The translations under genes were made by a program, and so were the position numbers. Shown here piece by piece: positions 32,975-40,453 of a DNA stretch of 64,000 bases; position 1 is the stretch's first letter; each line of letters begins with the position of its first letter. The stretch comes from Bryobacteraceae bacterium (lineage in GTDB: Bacteria; Acidobacteriota; Terriglobia; Bryobacterales; Bryobacteraceae): NCBI GenBank assembly GCA_026002875.1, contig BPGE01000001.1:2480001-2544000 (forward strand), given 5' to 3'. Under the pieces are notes generated by a model that made no database searches, was not told the origin of the DNA, and worked only from the letters and a program-made list of their open reading frames with translations.

Positions 32975-33005
32975 GTTTCATTTCCCCGAGGGCTCAGGCA
33001 ACCGG

Positions 33006-34007
33006 TCAAACCAGCCCCAGAGCGCCCGCGGCGTATTCGCGGCACTCGTCGAGGATGCGGTCTTCCAGCGCCAGAGCCTGCTCGCGCGTCAGGCCGGTGA
33101 CGCGGGGCAGCGGCTCCCGCGGCGGGTGCGTGCGCACGAGCCGCAGGATCCGCGCCAGCCGCCGGGCATCAGGCTGGTCGAAAGTGGCCCAATAACTCTC
33201 CGTCAGGCAGGGGATCTTCAGAGGGTCGCGCACCAGGGTGTCCATGGTGAAGCGCACGCCCGGGCGCTTCGAGCGGAGCAGCGCGGCAGCCCGCTTCAGA
33301 TCGACGATGCCTTTCCCGAGCGGAACCTCGGAGAGAAGGAATCCGTCGGCGTACTCTTCGACTCCCATGTCCTTGACATGCGTGTTGACCACCCATGGCG
33401 CAAGCGCTTCAATCAGCTCCATGGGCTCGTCAAGCAGAGAGACATTGTTGCCGAAATCAATGCAGGCGCCGAAATATTCGCTGGAATATTTCCGGAACAG
33501 ATCCGGCATTTCCTGCGCCGTCCAGTCTTTATGGTTCTCGATTCCCAGAGGCAGGCGGTGCTTTTCCGCCACGGGAACCGCCAGAGCGAGACGCCTGCGG
33601 GAGCGCCGGACGAACTCTCTCCACTCGTCCATCGTCCGGAAAGTCTCGTAACGCCTGCCCGCAAGGCAGACGGAGCGGATGGACTCCGCGCCCGCTTCCT
33701 TGGCCGCTGCAACCAATCTCTCGAAAGGCGCGGGGTCTTCGTCCGGCAGGGGAGCGAGGAGCTCCCAATACAGGCCGTGCATTTCGCAATACCCGCGGAC
33801 TTTTTTCAGATATTCCGGCGTAACATCCGGAGGCAGGGATGCCTGCACGCCGCCGAATCCGCGTTCGCGCGCGAACTGGAGGAATTCGAGCGCAGTCCGC
33901 GCCGGCCGCCGGACGGCGAACGAGTCCGGCGAGACGCCCATCGAAGTGCGGCGGACAGGCGGCTGGACGGCAGCCGCGGCGGCCGACAGAAACTCGCGCC
34001 GGTTCAT
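33006..34007 (-). CDS. Exported xylose-isomerase-like TIM-barrel protein
   Basis: A 333-residue protein with a twin-arginine leader (NRREFLSAAAAA) and a sugar-phosphate isomerase/epimerase barrel. Candidate metal residues are in YWELLAPL, LPLGIENHKDW (about 155-165), FGACIDFGNN (about 182) and VNTHVKDM (about 210). The ENHKD block is characteristic of this superfamily. Its ATG overlaps the stop of the Gfo/Idh gene upstream, so the two form an operon. Together they suggest extracytoplasmic sugar oxidation and rearrangement. It is not closely similar to the other isomerase-like protein at 30375-31217. Confidence 0.75.
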   Translation of the reverse strand: MNRREFLSAAAAAVQPPVRRTSMGVSPDSFAVRRPARTALEFLQFARERGFGGVQASLPPDVTPEYLKKVRGYCEMHGLYWELLAPLPDEDPAPFERLVAAAKEAGAESIRSVCLAGRRYETFRTMDEWREFVRRSRRRLALAVPVAEKHRLPLGIENHKDWTAQEMPDLFRKYSSEYFGACIDFGNNVSLLDEPMELIEALAPWVVNTHVKDMGVEEYADGFLLSEVPLGKGIVDLKRAAALLRSKRPGVRFTMDTLVRDPLKIPCLTESYWATFDQPDARRLARILRLVRTHPPREPLPRVTGLTREQALALEDRILDECREYAAGALGLV

Positions 34008-35362
34008 GCCAGCAGGCTCCGCAGGACCGAGTCCCAGGGCTTGCGGTAGGGCCGCTCGAGCTGCGCGTTTGCCTCGCGGTCCCCGATCACTTCTTCTTTC
34101 CTCGCATCCCAGGCGAGCTTCCGGCCCAGCTTCATTGAGAGGTTCGCCAGGTGGCAGGCGACGGAGACCTCGTGGCCGTCTTCGACATCGGAGACCGGCC
34201 GCTGCCTGGATTTCACGCAGTCGATGAAGTGCCGCGCGTGAAGATCGATCGGCTCAGCCGAGGCACTCTTTTCGGATTTCGGCTCCGCATATGGTTTCGG
34301 CTCGATTTTCGCCGCCTGCGGATGGCCGGCGGGATTCGACCAGGGCGGGATGGCGCTTTCCGGCACGATTTTCAGGTCGGGCACAAATTCGTATGCGCCG
34401 CGCGAGACCACCAGCACTCCCTGCGTGCCGACGAACTGAACGCCGGCGAGGCTCGCGGAGGTGCCGGCTGCAGCCCGGCGCGCGCCGCCTGCCTCGCGGA
34501 AAGATCCTTCCACGAGCACGCCGTCGTACTCCCAGATCGCGTCCTGCGTGTCGGGCGTCTCCCCGTTGTCCTGGAGCGCATAGCGGCCGCCGGCGGAGTA
34601 GGCTGTGCGGGGCGCGCGCAGACCCAGGATGCAGTGGACCAGATCCAGATCGTGCGCGCCGAGGTTCGTCATCTGGCCGCCGGAATAATCCCAGAACCAG
34701 CGGAAATGGTAGAGTCCGCGGTGCGGATTGTAGGGGCGCTTCGGCGCGGGGCCCAGCCAGAGGTCGTAGTCAAGGCCCGGCGGCGGATCGGTGTCGGCGG
34801 GCCGGCCGAAGCCGGGCATGATGTTGCGGTAGGCGCTGAAGCGCACTGAGTGAATCCTGCCCACGGCGCCGGATCGGACCAGTTCCAGCGCCCCGGGAAT
34901 GTGCGTGCCGCTGCGCCCCTGAGTGCCGACGCAGACCACGCGCTTGTGGCGCCGCGCCGCATTCACCATCCATCGGCCTTCGCGGATGAAGAGCGTCATC
35001 GGCTTTTCGACAAAGACATCTTTGCCGGCAGCGCACGCCATGATGGTCTGCAGCGCATGCCAGTGGTCGGGCGTCGAAACGACCACTGCATCGACATCCC
35101 TGTCTTCCAGCAGCTTCCGAAAATCGGAGTAAGGCTTCGCCGCGCCGCCGCACATCTGGCGCGCCTGCTCGACGCGGGGCTGATAGACATCGCAGACCGC
35201 GGTGAGCGCCGCATCGGGCAGTTTGCGGAAATCCTCGATGTGCCGCAGCCCGATGAGCCCGCATCCGATGAAGCCGACCCTGACCCGTTCATTGGCTCCC
35301 GCAATCCGGCTGTAGCCGGCCGCGGTCACCGCTCCCAGAAACGTTCGACGGCTCTCCGGCAT
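34004..35362 (-). CDS. Tat-exported Gfo/Idh/MocA oxidoreductase
   Basis: A 452-residue protein with a twin-arginine leader (ESRRTFLGAVTAAGY), then the nucleotide-binding fold (VRVGFIGCGLIG) and STPDHWHA. It also has VEKPMT with the catalytic-type lysine near residue 100, and the C-terminal Gfo/Idh domain with long loops typical of the exported group. The long form with GGQMTNLGAHDLDLVH is common in Acidobacteria and Planctomycetes (background knowledge). It probably carries its own NAD(P) as a bound cofactor in the periplasm. It is followed by an isomerase-like gene overlapping by four bases, and preceded by a DUF1080 gene, whose family includes 3-keto-glycoside hydrolases. Confidence 0.85.
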   Translation of the reverse strand: MPESRRTFLGAVTAAGYSRIAGANERVRVGFIGCGLIGLRHIEDFRKLPDAALTAVCDVYQPRVEQARQMCGGAAKPYSDFRKLLEDRDVDAVVVSTPDHWHALQTIMACAAGKDVFVEKPMTLFIREGRWMVNAARRHKRVVCVGTQGRSGTHIPGALELVRSGAVGRIHSVRFSAYRNIMPGFGRPADTDPPPGLDYDLWLGPAPKRPYNPHRGLYHFRWFWDYSGGQMTNLGAHDLDLVHCILGLRAPRTAYSAGGRYALQDNGETPDTQDAIWEYDGVLVEGSFREAGGARRAAAGTSASLAGVQFVGTQGVLVVSRGAYEFVPDLKIVPESAIPPWSNPAGHPQAAKIEPKPYAEPKSEKSASAEPIDLHARHFIDCVKSRQRPVSDVEDGHEVSVACHLANLSMKLGRKLAWDARKEEVIGDREANAQLERPYRKPWDSVLRSLLA

Positions 35363-35370
35363 ATGCGGAG

Positions 35371-35376
35371 AGTCTA
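35371..35376 (-). promoter_or_regulatory. -10-like TAGACT, 8 bases before the exported Gfo/Idh gene
   Basis: TAGACT is followed by CTCCGCAT and the ATG at 35362. It lies in the 33-base gap after the DUF1080 gene, so the Gfo/Idh-isomerase pair may have its own promoter. Confidence 0.4.
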
Positions 35377-35395
35377 TCACCGCGGACTGCGGGTT

Positions 35396-36226
35396 TCAGG
35401 ATTTCACGTCGTAGCCGCGGATGCGCCGGACCCAGATGTTGCGGTAGCGGACCTTCGTGTCGTGGTCCTGCAGCATCAGGGGCTCTTCCGGTCCGTGCGG
35501 CTCGTAAGGGCGCACGATGCGGTGCGCCATCTGCCCGATGATCTCCTGATGGTGATGCACGAGCACGCCGTTGAAGACCACCGTGACGTAGGCGGGCTTT
35601 GCCAGTTTGCCGCCCTCGAAGCGGGGCGCTTCGAAGAAGATGTCATAGACGTTCCACTCGCCGGGCGCCCGGCAGGGATTGGCCATCGGGGGCCACTGGC
35701 CGTAAATGGAGCCCGCCTGGCCATCGGCGTAGGTGGGGTTGTTCCACGAGTCGAGCACCTGGATTTCGTAGCGGCCCATGATGACGACGCCGGAATTGCC
35801 GCGCCACTGCGAGTCGCCGTCGATCTCGACAGGCGAAGCCCATTCGATGTGGAACTGCGCGTCGCCGAATTTCTCGCGGCTGATCAGGTCCCCGGTGCCG
35901 CCCACGCATTCCATGTAGCCGTTCTCGACCTTCCAGCGGGCCGGCAGTTCTTTTCCGCGGTCGGCGCCGCGCCCGCGCTGATACCACTGCGAGAGATCGC
36001 GCCCGTCGAACAGCACCACCGCATCCGAGGGCGGATCGCCGGGGCGGACGCCCGGCGTGATGACCGGCGGGCGCGGGCGCTCGATGTCATGCACTTTCCA
36101 CGGCTGCCCTGGAAGCTGCGGGGTGTCGGAGTAGCCCAGCGGCGCCGTGCGCCACTCTTTTGGACGGTTCTGTTGCGCCGCAGCGGAGAAGGCGGCGGAA
36201 GCGGCGAGAAACACTCTTCTGTCCAT
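35396..36226 (-). CDS. Exported DUF1080 protein (3-keto-disaccharide hydrolase domain)
   Basis: A 276-residue protein with a twin-arginine-type leader (MDRRVFLAASAAFSAAAQ), then a single beta-sandwich domain of the 3-keto-disaccharide hydrolase family (DUF1080/PF06439). Typical blocks are VVLFDGRDLSQWYQ (about 70-83), ENGYMECVGGTGDLISREKFGDAQFHIEW and GNSGVVIMGRYEIQVLDSW. Members cleave 3-keto-glycosides made by Gfo/Idh-type glycoside 3-dehydrogenases. The adjacent exported Gfo/Idh protein fits that pathway. The glycoside is not known. Confidence 0.85.
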   Translation of the reverse strand: MDRRVFLAASAAFSAAAQQNRPKEWRTAPLGYSDTPQLPGQPWKVHDIERPRPPVITPGVRPGDPPSDAVVLFDGRDLSQWYQRGRGADRGKELPARWKVENGYMECVGGTGDLISREKFGDAQFHIEWASPVEIDGDSQWRGNSGVVIMGRYEIQVLDSWNNPTYADGQAGSIYGQWPPMANPCRAPGEWNVYDIFFEAPRFEGGKLAKPAYVTVVFNGVLVHHHQEIIGQMAHRIVRPYEPHGPEEPLMLQDHDTKVRYRNIWVRRIRGYDVKS

Positions 36227-36261
36227 GGCTGTCGCCTGCCGAGTCTATCAGATGCCGCGCG

Positions 36262-37281
36262 TCAGTCGCGCCAGTCGGCCACCCAGATGTTGAACTCGTA
36301 GCGGCTCTTCGCCTGCCAGTCGGAGGAAAAGACGAGCTTCTTGCCGTCGGGCGAAAACTCCGGGAACGAGACGAACCCGTCGAACCACGTCAGCCGTTCG
36401 AGCCCCGTGCCGTCGGTGCGGATCCAGTACAGCTCGAACTTGCGCCCGTCGCAGTTGTGGAGGTTGGAGGAGAACACCACACGCTTGCCGTCGGGCGTGA
36501 ACGTGGGCGCAAAAGCGGCGCAGCCGGTGCGCGTCAGCTGCCGGACGTTGCGTCCATCGGCGTCGCTGATGAACAGCTCCATGCGCATCGGCTCGGTGAG
36601 GTTCTCTTTCAGCAGTTCGCGGTAGCGGCTCATGGCTTCGGCATTGTCCGGCGCCGTCGCGCGCCAGACGATCCGGCGGCCATCGCGGCTGTACACCGCG
36701 CCGCCGTCATAGCCCTCGCGTTTCGTGATCTGCTTTTTCTTCGAGCCGTCCGTTTTCATCCGCCACAGCTCAAGGTCGCCGGAGGCAAGAGACGTGTAAA
36801 TCACGTTTCCGGTGCGGAAATTCACCGTGGCTTCGGCATCATAACCGGGCGAGTCGGTGAGCTTCTTCACGATCTTCCCGTCGTCCGTGGCCAGATAAAT
36901 GTCATATCCGGGGAAGACGCCCCAGACATAGCCCTTGCGGCGGTCCGGCGGCGGCGGGCACTCCTCGCCCGCCTCATGGGTGGAGGCGTAGAGAATGTGG
37001 CGGTTGTCAGGCAGGAAATAGCCGCACGTGGTTCTTCCCTTCCCCGTGGAGACAAGACGCTGGTCCGAGCCGTCGGCGTTCATCACGAAGATCTGGTCGC
37101 ATGCGTAGGGCGGGCGCGTCGACTGGAAAACGAGCCTCTTGCCGTCGGGCGACCAGTACGCCTCGGCGTTCTGGCCGCCGTCGGTCAGCTTCTTCAGGTT
37201 GAACAGATGGACGCCCTCGGGCGGCTGCTGACCGGAGGCGCCCAGGCATGCACACACGATGAGAGCGAAGGTTCGGTTCAT
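36262..37281 (-). CDS. Exported TolB-like beta-propeller (PD40/WD40-like) protein
   Basis: A 339-residue protein with a signal peptide (NRTFALIVCACLGASGQ) and at least four PD40-type repeats, recognised by AYWSPDGKRLVF, TFTPDGKRVVF and EFSPDGKKLVF blocks spaced through the chain. The fold is the TolB-like beta-propeller. TolB itself is unlikely, since no tol/pal genes are near. Binding or sensing in the periplasm is the most that can be said. I start at the ATG at 37281, which begins the signal peptide. Confidence 0.72.
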   Translation of the reverse strand: MNRTFALIVCACLGASGQQPPEGVHLFNLKKLTDGGQNAEAYWSPDGKRLVFQSTRPPYACDQIFVMNADGSDQRLVSTGKGRTTCGYFLPDNRHILYASTHEAGEECPPPPDRRKGYVWGVFPGYDIYLATDDGKIVKKLTDSPGYDAEATVNFRTGNVIYTSLASGDLELWRMKTDGSKKKQITKREGYDGGAVYSRDGRRIVWRATAPDNAEAMSRYRELLKENLTEPMRMELFISDADGRNVRQLTRTGCAAFAPTFTPDGKRVVFSSNLHNCDGRKFELYWIRTDGTGLERLTWFDGFVSFPEFSPDGKKLVFSSDWQAKSRYEFNIWVADWRD

Positions 37282-37314
37282 GGACTCCCAGGCCCTGTCT
37301 TCTTCCATTAAAGC

Positions 37315-38313
37315 TCAGCTGCGGCCCTCGAAGAGATTGCGGCCTTCCACGAGCGCCCGCATCTTGCGGTCCGCCACGTTGCGCTGCAGCATCCAGAACC
37401 CGCAGTCGGGGTGGATGTAGTGGATGCGCTCCGGTCCCAGGATCTTCGCCGCGTGCTCGATCCGCTGCGCGATGAGCGACGGGGACTCGATTTCGTTGTC
37501 CTTGATGTCCACAACGCCGAGCCCGAGGCCGATGGAGGGATTCAGATCGCGGAAGACCTCCAGCTCGCCATAGCCCCGGCGCGCGAATTCAAGGACGAAG
37601 TGATCCACGTGCAGGCCGTTGAGGAACGGGAGAAGGTCTTTCCAGAAGCCTTTCTGGATCGTCTGCCCGCCGTAGTTGCCGAAGCAGATGTGCATGGCGC
37701 GCGTGACGGGAATGGCGTCGAGCACGCGGTTCAGCGCGGGCAGAGCCCACTCTGCGTCCTCGGGATGCCCGCTGATGTTGGCCTCGTCCAGCTGGATCAC
37801 GTCCGCCTGGATGGATGACAGCTGCGCGGCGAGCACATCGGCGATGGCCATGCAGAGATCGGCGCGAGAGCCGTAATGCCGGTCCGTGAGGACCTTCGCC
37901 AGCATGTGCGGACCCGTGCAGGTGAACTTCAGCGGCTTCGAGGTCAGGCTGCGCGTGAAGTCGAAATCACGGGGCAGGTTGAGCACGCCCGCGCCCACCG
38001 GTCCAGTGACGATGCCCGCCGGATCCGTCCTGTAGGCGACGCCCGCATCGCGGCGGAACGCTTCGATGTCTTCCAGCGAGAAGCGGGTGCGGATGCCGTC
38101 CATGCGCGAGATGAAGTAGTCGATCATCCCGTTCGTTTCGGGATGGCTGGGATCGAACCGGTTCAGCTCGCCGTCGGCCACCACGTCGATGCCGGCCAGC
38201 TCCTGCGTCTTGAGGACGACCATGATGGCGTCGCGCAGCGTCGTGCGCGACGTATCGCCCAGAAGCCAGTGGGGAATCGGATAGCTTCCGACCACGGTTG
38301 TGAGAATGCCCAT
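37315..38313 (-). CDS. MetE C-terminal-domain-like (cobalamin-independent methionine synthase family) protein
   Basis: A 332-residue single TIM barrel of the UROD/MetE-like family. All four zinc ligands of MetE can be matched: H208 and C210 in MHICFGN, E242 in VLEFARRG and C304 in HPDCGFW. The N-terminal half of MetE is absent, as in archaeal and many bacterial short forms that use other methyl donors or act on other thiols. It is cytoplasmic. The start at 38313 follows TACAAT by seven bases. Methyl transfer to a thiol is inferred; methionine synthesis is possible but not proven. Confidence 0.75.
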   Translation of the reverse strand: MGILTTVVGSYPIPHWLLGDTSRTTLRDAIMVVLKTQELAGIDVVADGELNRFDPSHPETNGMIDYFISRMDGIRTRFSLEDIEAFRRDAGVAYRTDPAGIVTGPVGAGVLNLPRDFDFTRSLTSKPLKFTCTGPHMLAKVLTDRHYGSRADLCMAIADVLAAQLSSIQADVIQLDEANISGHPEDAEWALPALNRVLDAIPVTRAMHICFGNYGGQTIQKGFWKDLLPFLNGLHVDHFVLEFARRGYGELEVFRDLNPSIGLGLGVVDIKDNEIESPSLIAQRIEHAAKILGPERIHYIHPDCGFWMLQRNVADRKMRALVEGRNLFEGRS

Positions 38314-38320
38314 GGGCCGT

Positions 38321-38326
38321 ATTGTA
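38321..38326 (-). promoter_or_regulatory. -10-like TACAAT, 7 bases before the MetE-like gene
   Basis: TACAAT plus ACGGCCC leads into the ATG at 38313, which suggests a leaderless mRNA. The divergent glycosyltransferase start is only 27 bases away. Confidence 0.45.
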
Positions 38327-38340
38327 ACGAACCCGCGGAA

Positions 38341-39375
38341 ATGAAGCTTCGCTACAATGTCTTTTTGCCGCCCAGCGTCACGGTCGTCGTTCCATCCCTT
38401 CACTGCGATGCGAACCTGCAGGAATGCGTCGCCTCGCTGATGGAGCAGAACTGGGAGAGAATTTCCGTGGTAGTTGTGGACAACAGCGGCGAAGGCAGAG
38501 CGCGCGCGCGGCTGCAGGCGTGGCCCGGCGTACATATCCTGGAAACCCCCCAGAACGCCGGCTTCGGCGCCGCAGTGAACCGCGGCTTCCGCGAATATCC
38601 CGCCGATTTTCTGGCTGCATTGAACGATGACGCCACGGCTTCGCCTGACTGGGTCCGCCATCTCGTTGAAGCTCTCGAAGGCGACCCGGCAGCCGGCATG
38701 GCTGCGTCGAAGGTCATTCTGGCGGGTACGGACCGCCTGGACTCGGCGGGCATGAGCATCGCCCGGGACGGCAGCAGCCGGCAGCGCGGGCACGGCGAGC
38801 CGGAACGGTTCCACAACACGCCCTGCGAAGTGCTGCTCCCCAGCGGTTCCGCGGCCATGTACCGCCGCGAGATGCTGGAACAGACCGGGCTTTTCGAAGA
38901 GGATTTCTTTCTGTATTGCGAGGACACCGATCTGGGGCTGCGCGGGCGCTGGGCGGGCTGGAAATGCCTCTACGTGCCGGAAGCGCGCGTGCTGCACCGG
39001 TATTCGGCCAGCGCCGGCACGGCGTCTTCCCTGAAGGCGTGGCTGGTGGAGCGGAACCGGATCCGGCTGGTGGTGAGGAATTTTCCCGCCGTGATGGTGC
39101 TGTCCAGTTTTCTCTGGGCCGCTGCGCGGTACTTCTGGCATGGAGTGGATGTCTTTTTCGGCCACGGAAAGGCGGCGGAATTCCGGCGCAGCGAGGGCAG
39201 CGCGTGGAAGTTGCCGTGGCTTGTCGTGAAGGCCCATCTCGATGCGCTCGGCCGCCTGCCGGAGCTGCTCAGGCAGAGACGGGCCCTCGCGCAGAGGCGG
39301 AGAATCCCGGCGCGTGAATTCCGGGCGTTGCTGAGGCGGTTCTCCATGCCGGTCCGGCAGGTGGCGTCATGGTGA
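38341..39375 (+). CDS. Family 2 glycosyltransferase (rhamnosyltransferase-like)
   Basis: A 344-residue GT-A enzyme. The nucleotide-binding start VTVVVPSLHCD is followed by VVVDNSG, NAGFGAAVNRGF and the DxD-type motif NDDA (about 100). SGSAAMYRREMLEQTGLFEEDFFLYCEDTDLGLR supplies the acceptor-side ED. A membrane-anchoring hydrophobic stretch is seen near residue 245. A TTG at 38365 is an alternative start. It lies just before the conserved region and has TACAAT six bases upstream, as at other leaderless starts here. It opens a five-gene glycan operon. Confidence 0.85.
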   Translation: MKLRYNVFLPPSVTVVVPSLHCDANLQECVASLMEQNWERISVVVVDNSGEGRARARLQAWPGVHILETPQNAGFGAAVNRGFREYPADFLAALNDDATASPDWVRHLVEALEGDPAAGMAASKVILAGTDRLDSAGMSIARDGSSRQRGHGEPERFHNTPCEVLLPSGSAAMYRREMLEQTGLFEEDFFLYCEDTDLGLRGRWAGWKCLYVPEARVLHRYSASAGTASSLKAWLVERNRIRLVVRNFPAVMVLSSFLWAAARYFWHGVDVFFGHGKAAEFRRSEGSAWKLPWLVVKAHLDALGRLPELLRQRRALAQRRRIPAREFRALLRRFSMPVRQVASW

Positions 39376-40106
39376 ACGGCGGCCGCACGCTGATCCTCAT
39401 TCCGGCCTTCAATGAAGAAGCCGCCATCGGGACGGTGGTACGCGAAGCGCGCGGGCATCTTCCCGATCTGCCCGTGCTGGTGGTGGACGACGGCTCGGCC
39501 GACGGCACGGTGGCAGCCGCGCGCGCCGCCGGCGCCCGCGTGCTCTCCCTGCCCTGCCATCTGGGTCTGGGAGGCTGCGTGCAGGCCGGATACAAACTGG
39601 CGTTCGAGCTTGGCTATGAAGAGGTGGTCCGCATCGACGGCGACGGGCAGCACGACCCGCAATACATCCCGCAACTGCTCGAAGCCCTGCGGCGGACGGG
39701 CTGCGAGATGGCCATTGGCGTCCGCTCGGGAGCGGCTGCACGGGGAAGCACGCTCGCGCGAAGAATCGGCATCCAGTGCTTCCGTCTGCTGCTCCGTCCC
39801 ATCCTCGGCCGCCCGGTGACCGATCCCACTTCCGGATTCGTCGCCGTCAACCGGCGCGCCCTCGAGGTGTTTGCGCGAAGCTTCCCGCTGGAATACCCGG
39901 AGATTGAGACTCTGGTCGTCCTGCAACGGCGGCGGTTCCGCTTCGTCGAAATTCCCGTGCCGGCGCGCCCGCGGATTGCCGGCCAGAGCACCATCACCCC
40001 GCTCCGGTCTGTCTATTATGTGGTTCACGTCCTGCTCGGGGTGTTCGTTAACATTCTTCGGCTGGACGCGCGCCGCGCCGCGCGCCGTGGGAGAGAGGCT
40101 GCATGA
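39369..40106 (+). CDS. Polyprenyl-phosphate glycosyltransferase (DPM1-like GT2)
   Basis: A 245-residue GT2 enzyme. It has LILIPAFNEEAAIGTVV (8-24), VVDDGSADGT (about 39-48), RIDGDGQHDPQYIP (DGD, DxD type, near residue 95) and DPTSGFVAVNRRAL (near 155). This is the dolichol/undecaprenyl-phosphate mannose or glucose synthase pattern. The C-terminus has a hydrophobic segment (VYYVVHVLLGVFVNIL). It overlaps the previous gene by seven bases and DUF2304 by four, and could make the lipid-linked donor for the GT-C protein downstream. Confidence 0.85.
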   Translation: MVNGGRTLILIPAFNEEAAIGTVVREARGHLPDLPVLVVDDGSADGTVAAARAAGARVLSLPCHLGLGGCVQAGYKLAFELGYEEVVRIDGDGQHDPQYIPQLLEALRRTGCEMAIGVRSGAAARGSTLARRIGIQCFRLLLRPILGRPVTDPTSGFVAVNRRALEVFARSFPLEYPEIETLVVLQRRRFRFVEIPVPARPRIAGQSTITPLRSVYYVVHVLLGVFVNILRLDARRAARRGREAA

Positions 40107-40453
40107 TTGAACTGCTCGACATTCTCACCGTTCTCGGCGTCGTCCTTCTGCTGGTGGTCCTGCGGGCCATCCGCCGGGAGCATATCCGCGTGGAGCACTC
40201 CGTGAGCTGGCTGGCGGCGGCAGCCGCGCTGATCGTGCTTTCCCGCAGCGGAACGCTGCTGGAGGAGGCAGCCCGCCGGGTCGGCGCCGACGAACCCGCC
40301 CTGATCCTGCTGATGCTGATTCTGATCGTGTTTCTCGGGGTGTTTTACCGCTTTTCCCGCATCGTTTCCGAACTGAAAGACATGAACATCACGCTGACCC
40401 AGCGTGTGGCGATTCTGGAATTCCTCCTCAAAGAGAAAAATGGGCAAGCGTAG
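40103..40453 (+). CDS. DUF2304 membrane protein
   Basis: A 116-residue protein with three hydrophobic helices and a C-terminal coiled-coil-like stretch (SELKDMNITLTQRVAILEFLLKEK). It matches DUF2304, a small family repeatedly found right after DPM1-like glycosyltransferases. It may be the membrane partner of the GT2 enzyme. Its start overlaps that gene as ATGA, and its end overlaps the next start by 14 bases. Confidence 0.8.
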   Translation: MIELLDILTVLGVVLLLVVLRAIRREHIRVEHSVSWLAAAAALIVLSRSGTLLEEAARRVGADEPALILLMLILIVFLGVFYRFSRIVSELKDMNITLTQRVAILEFLLKEKNGQA

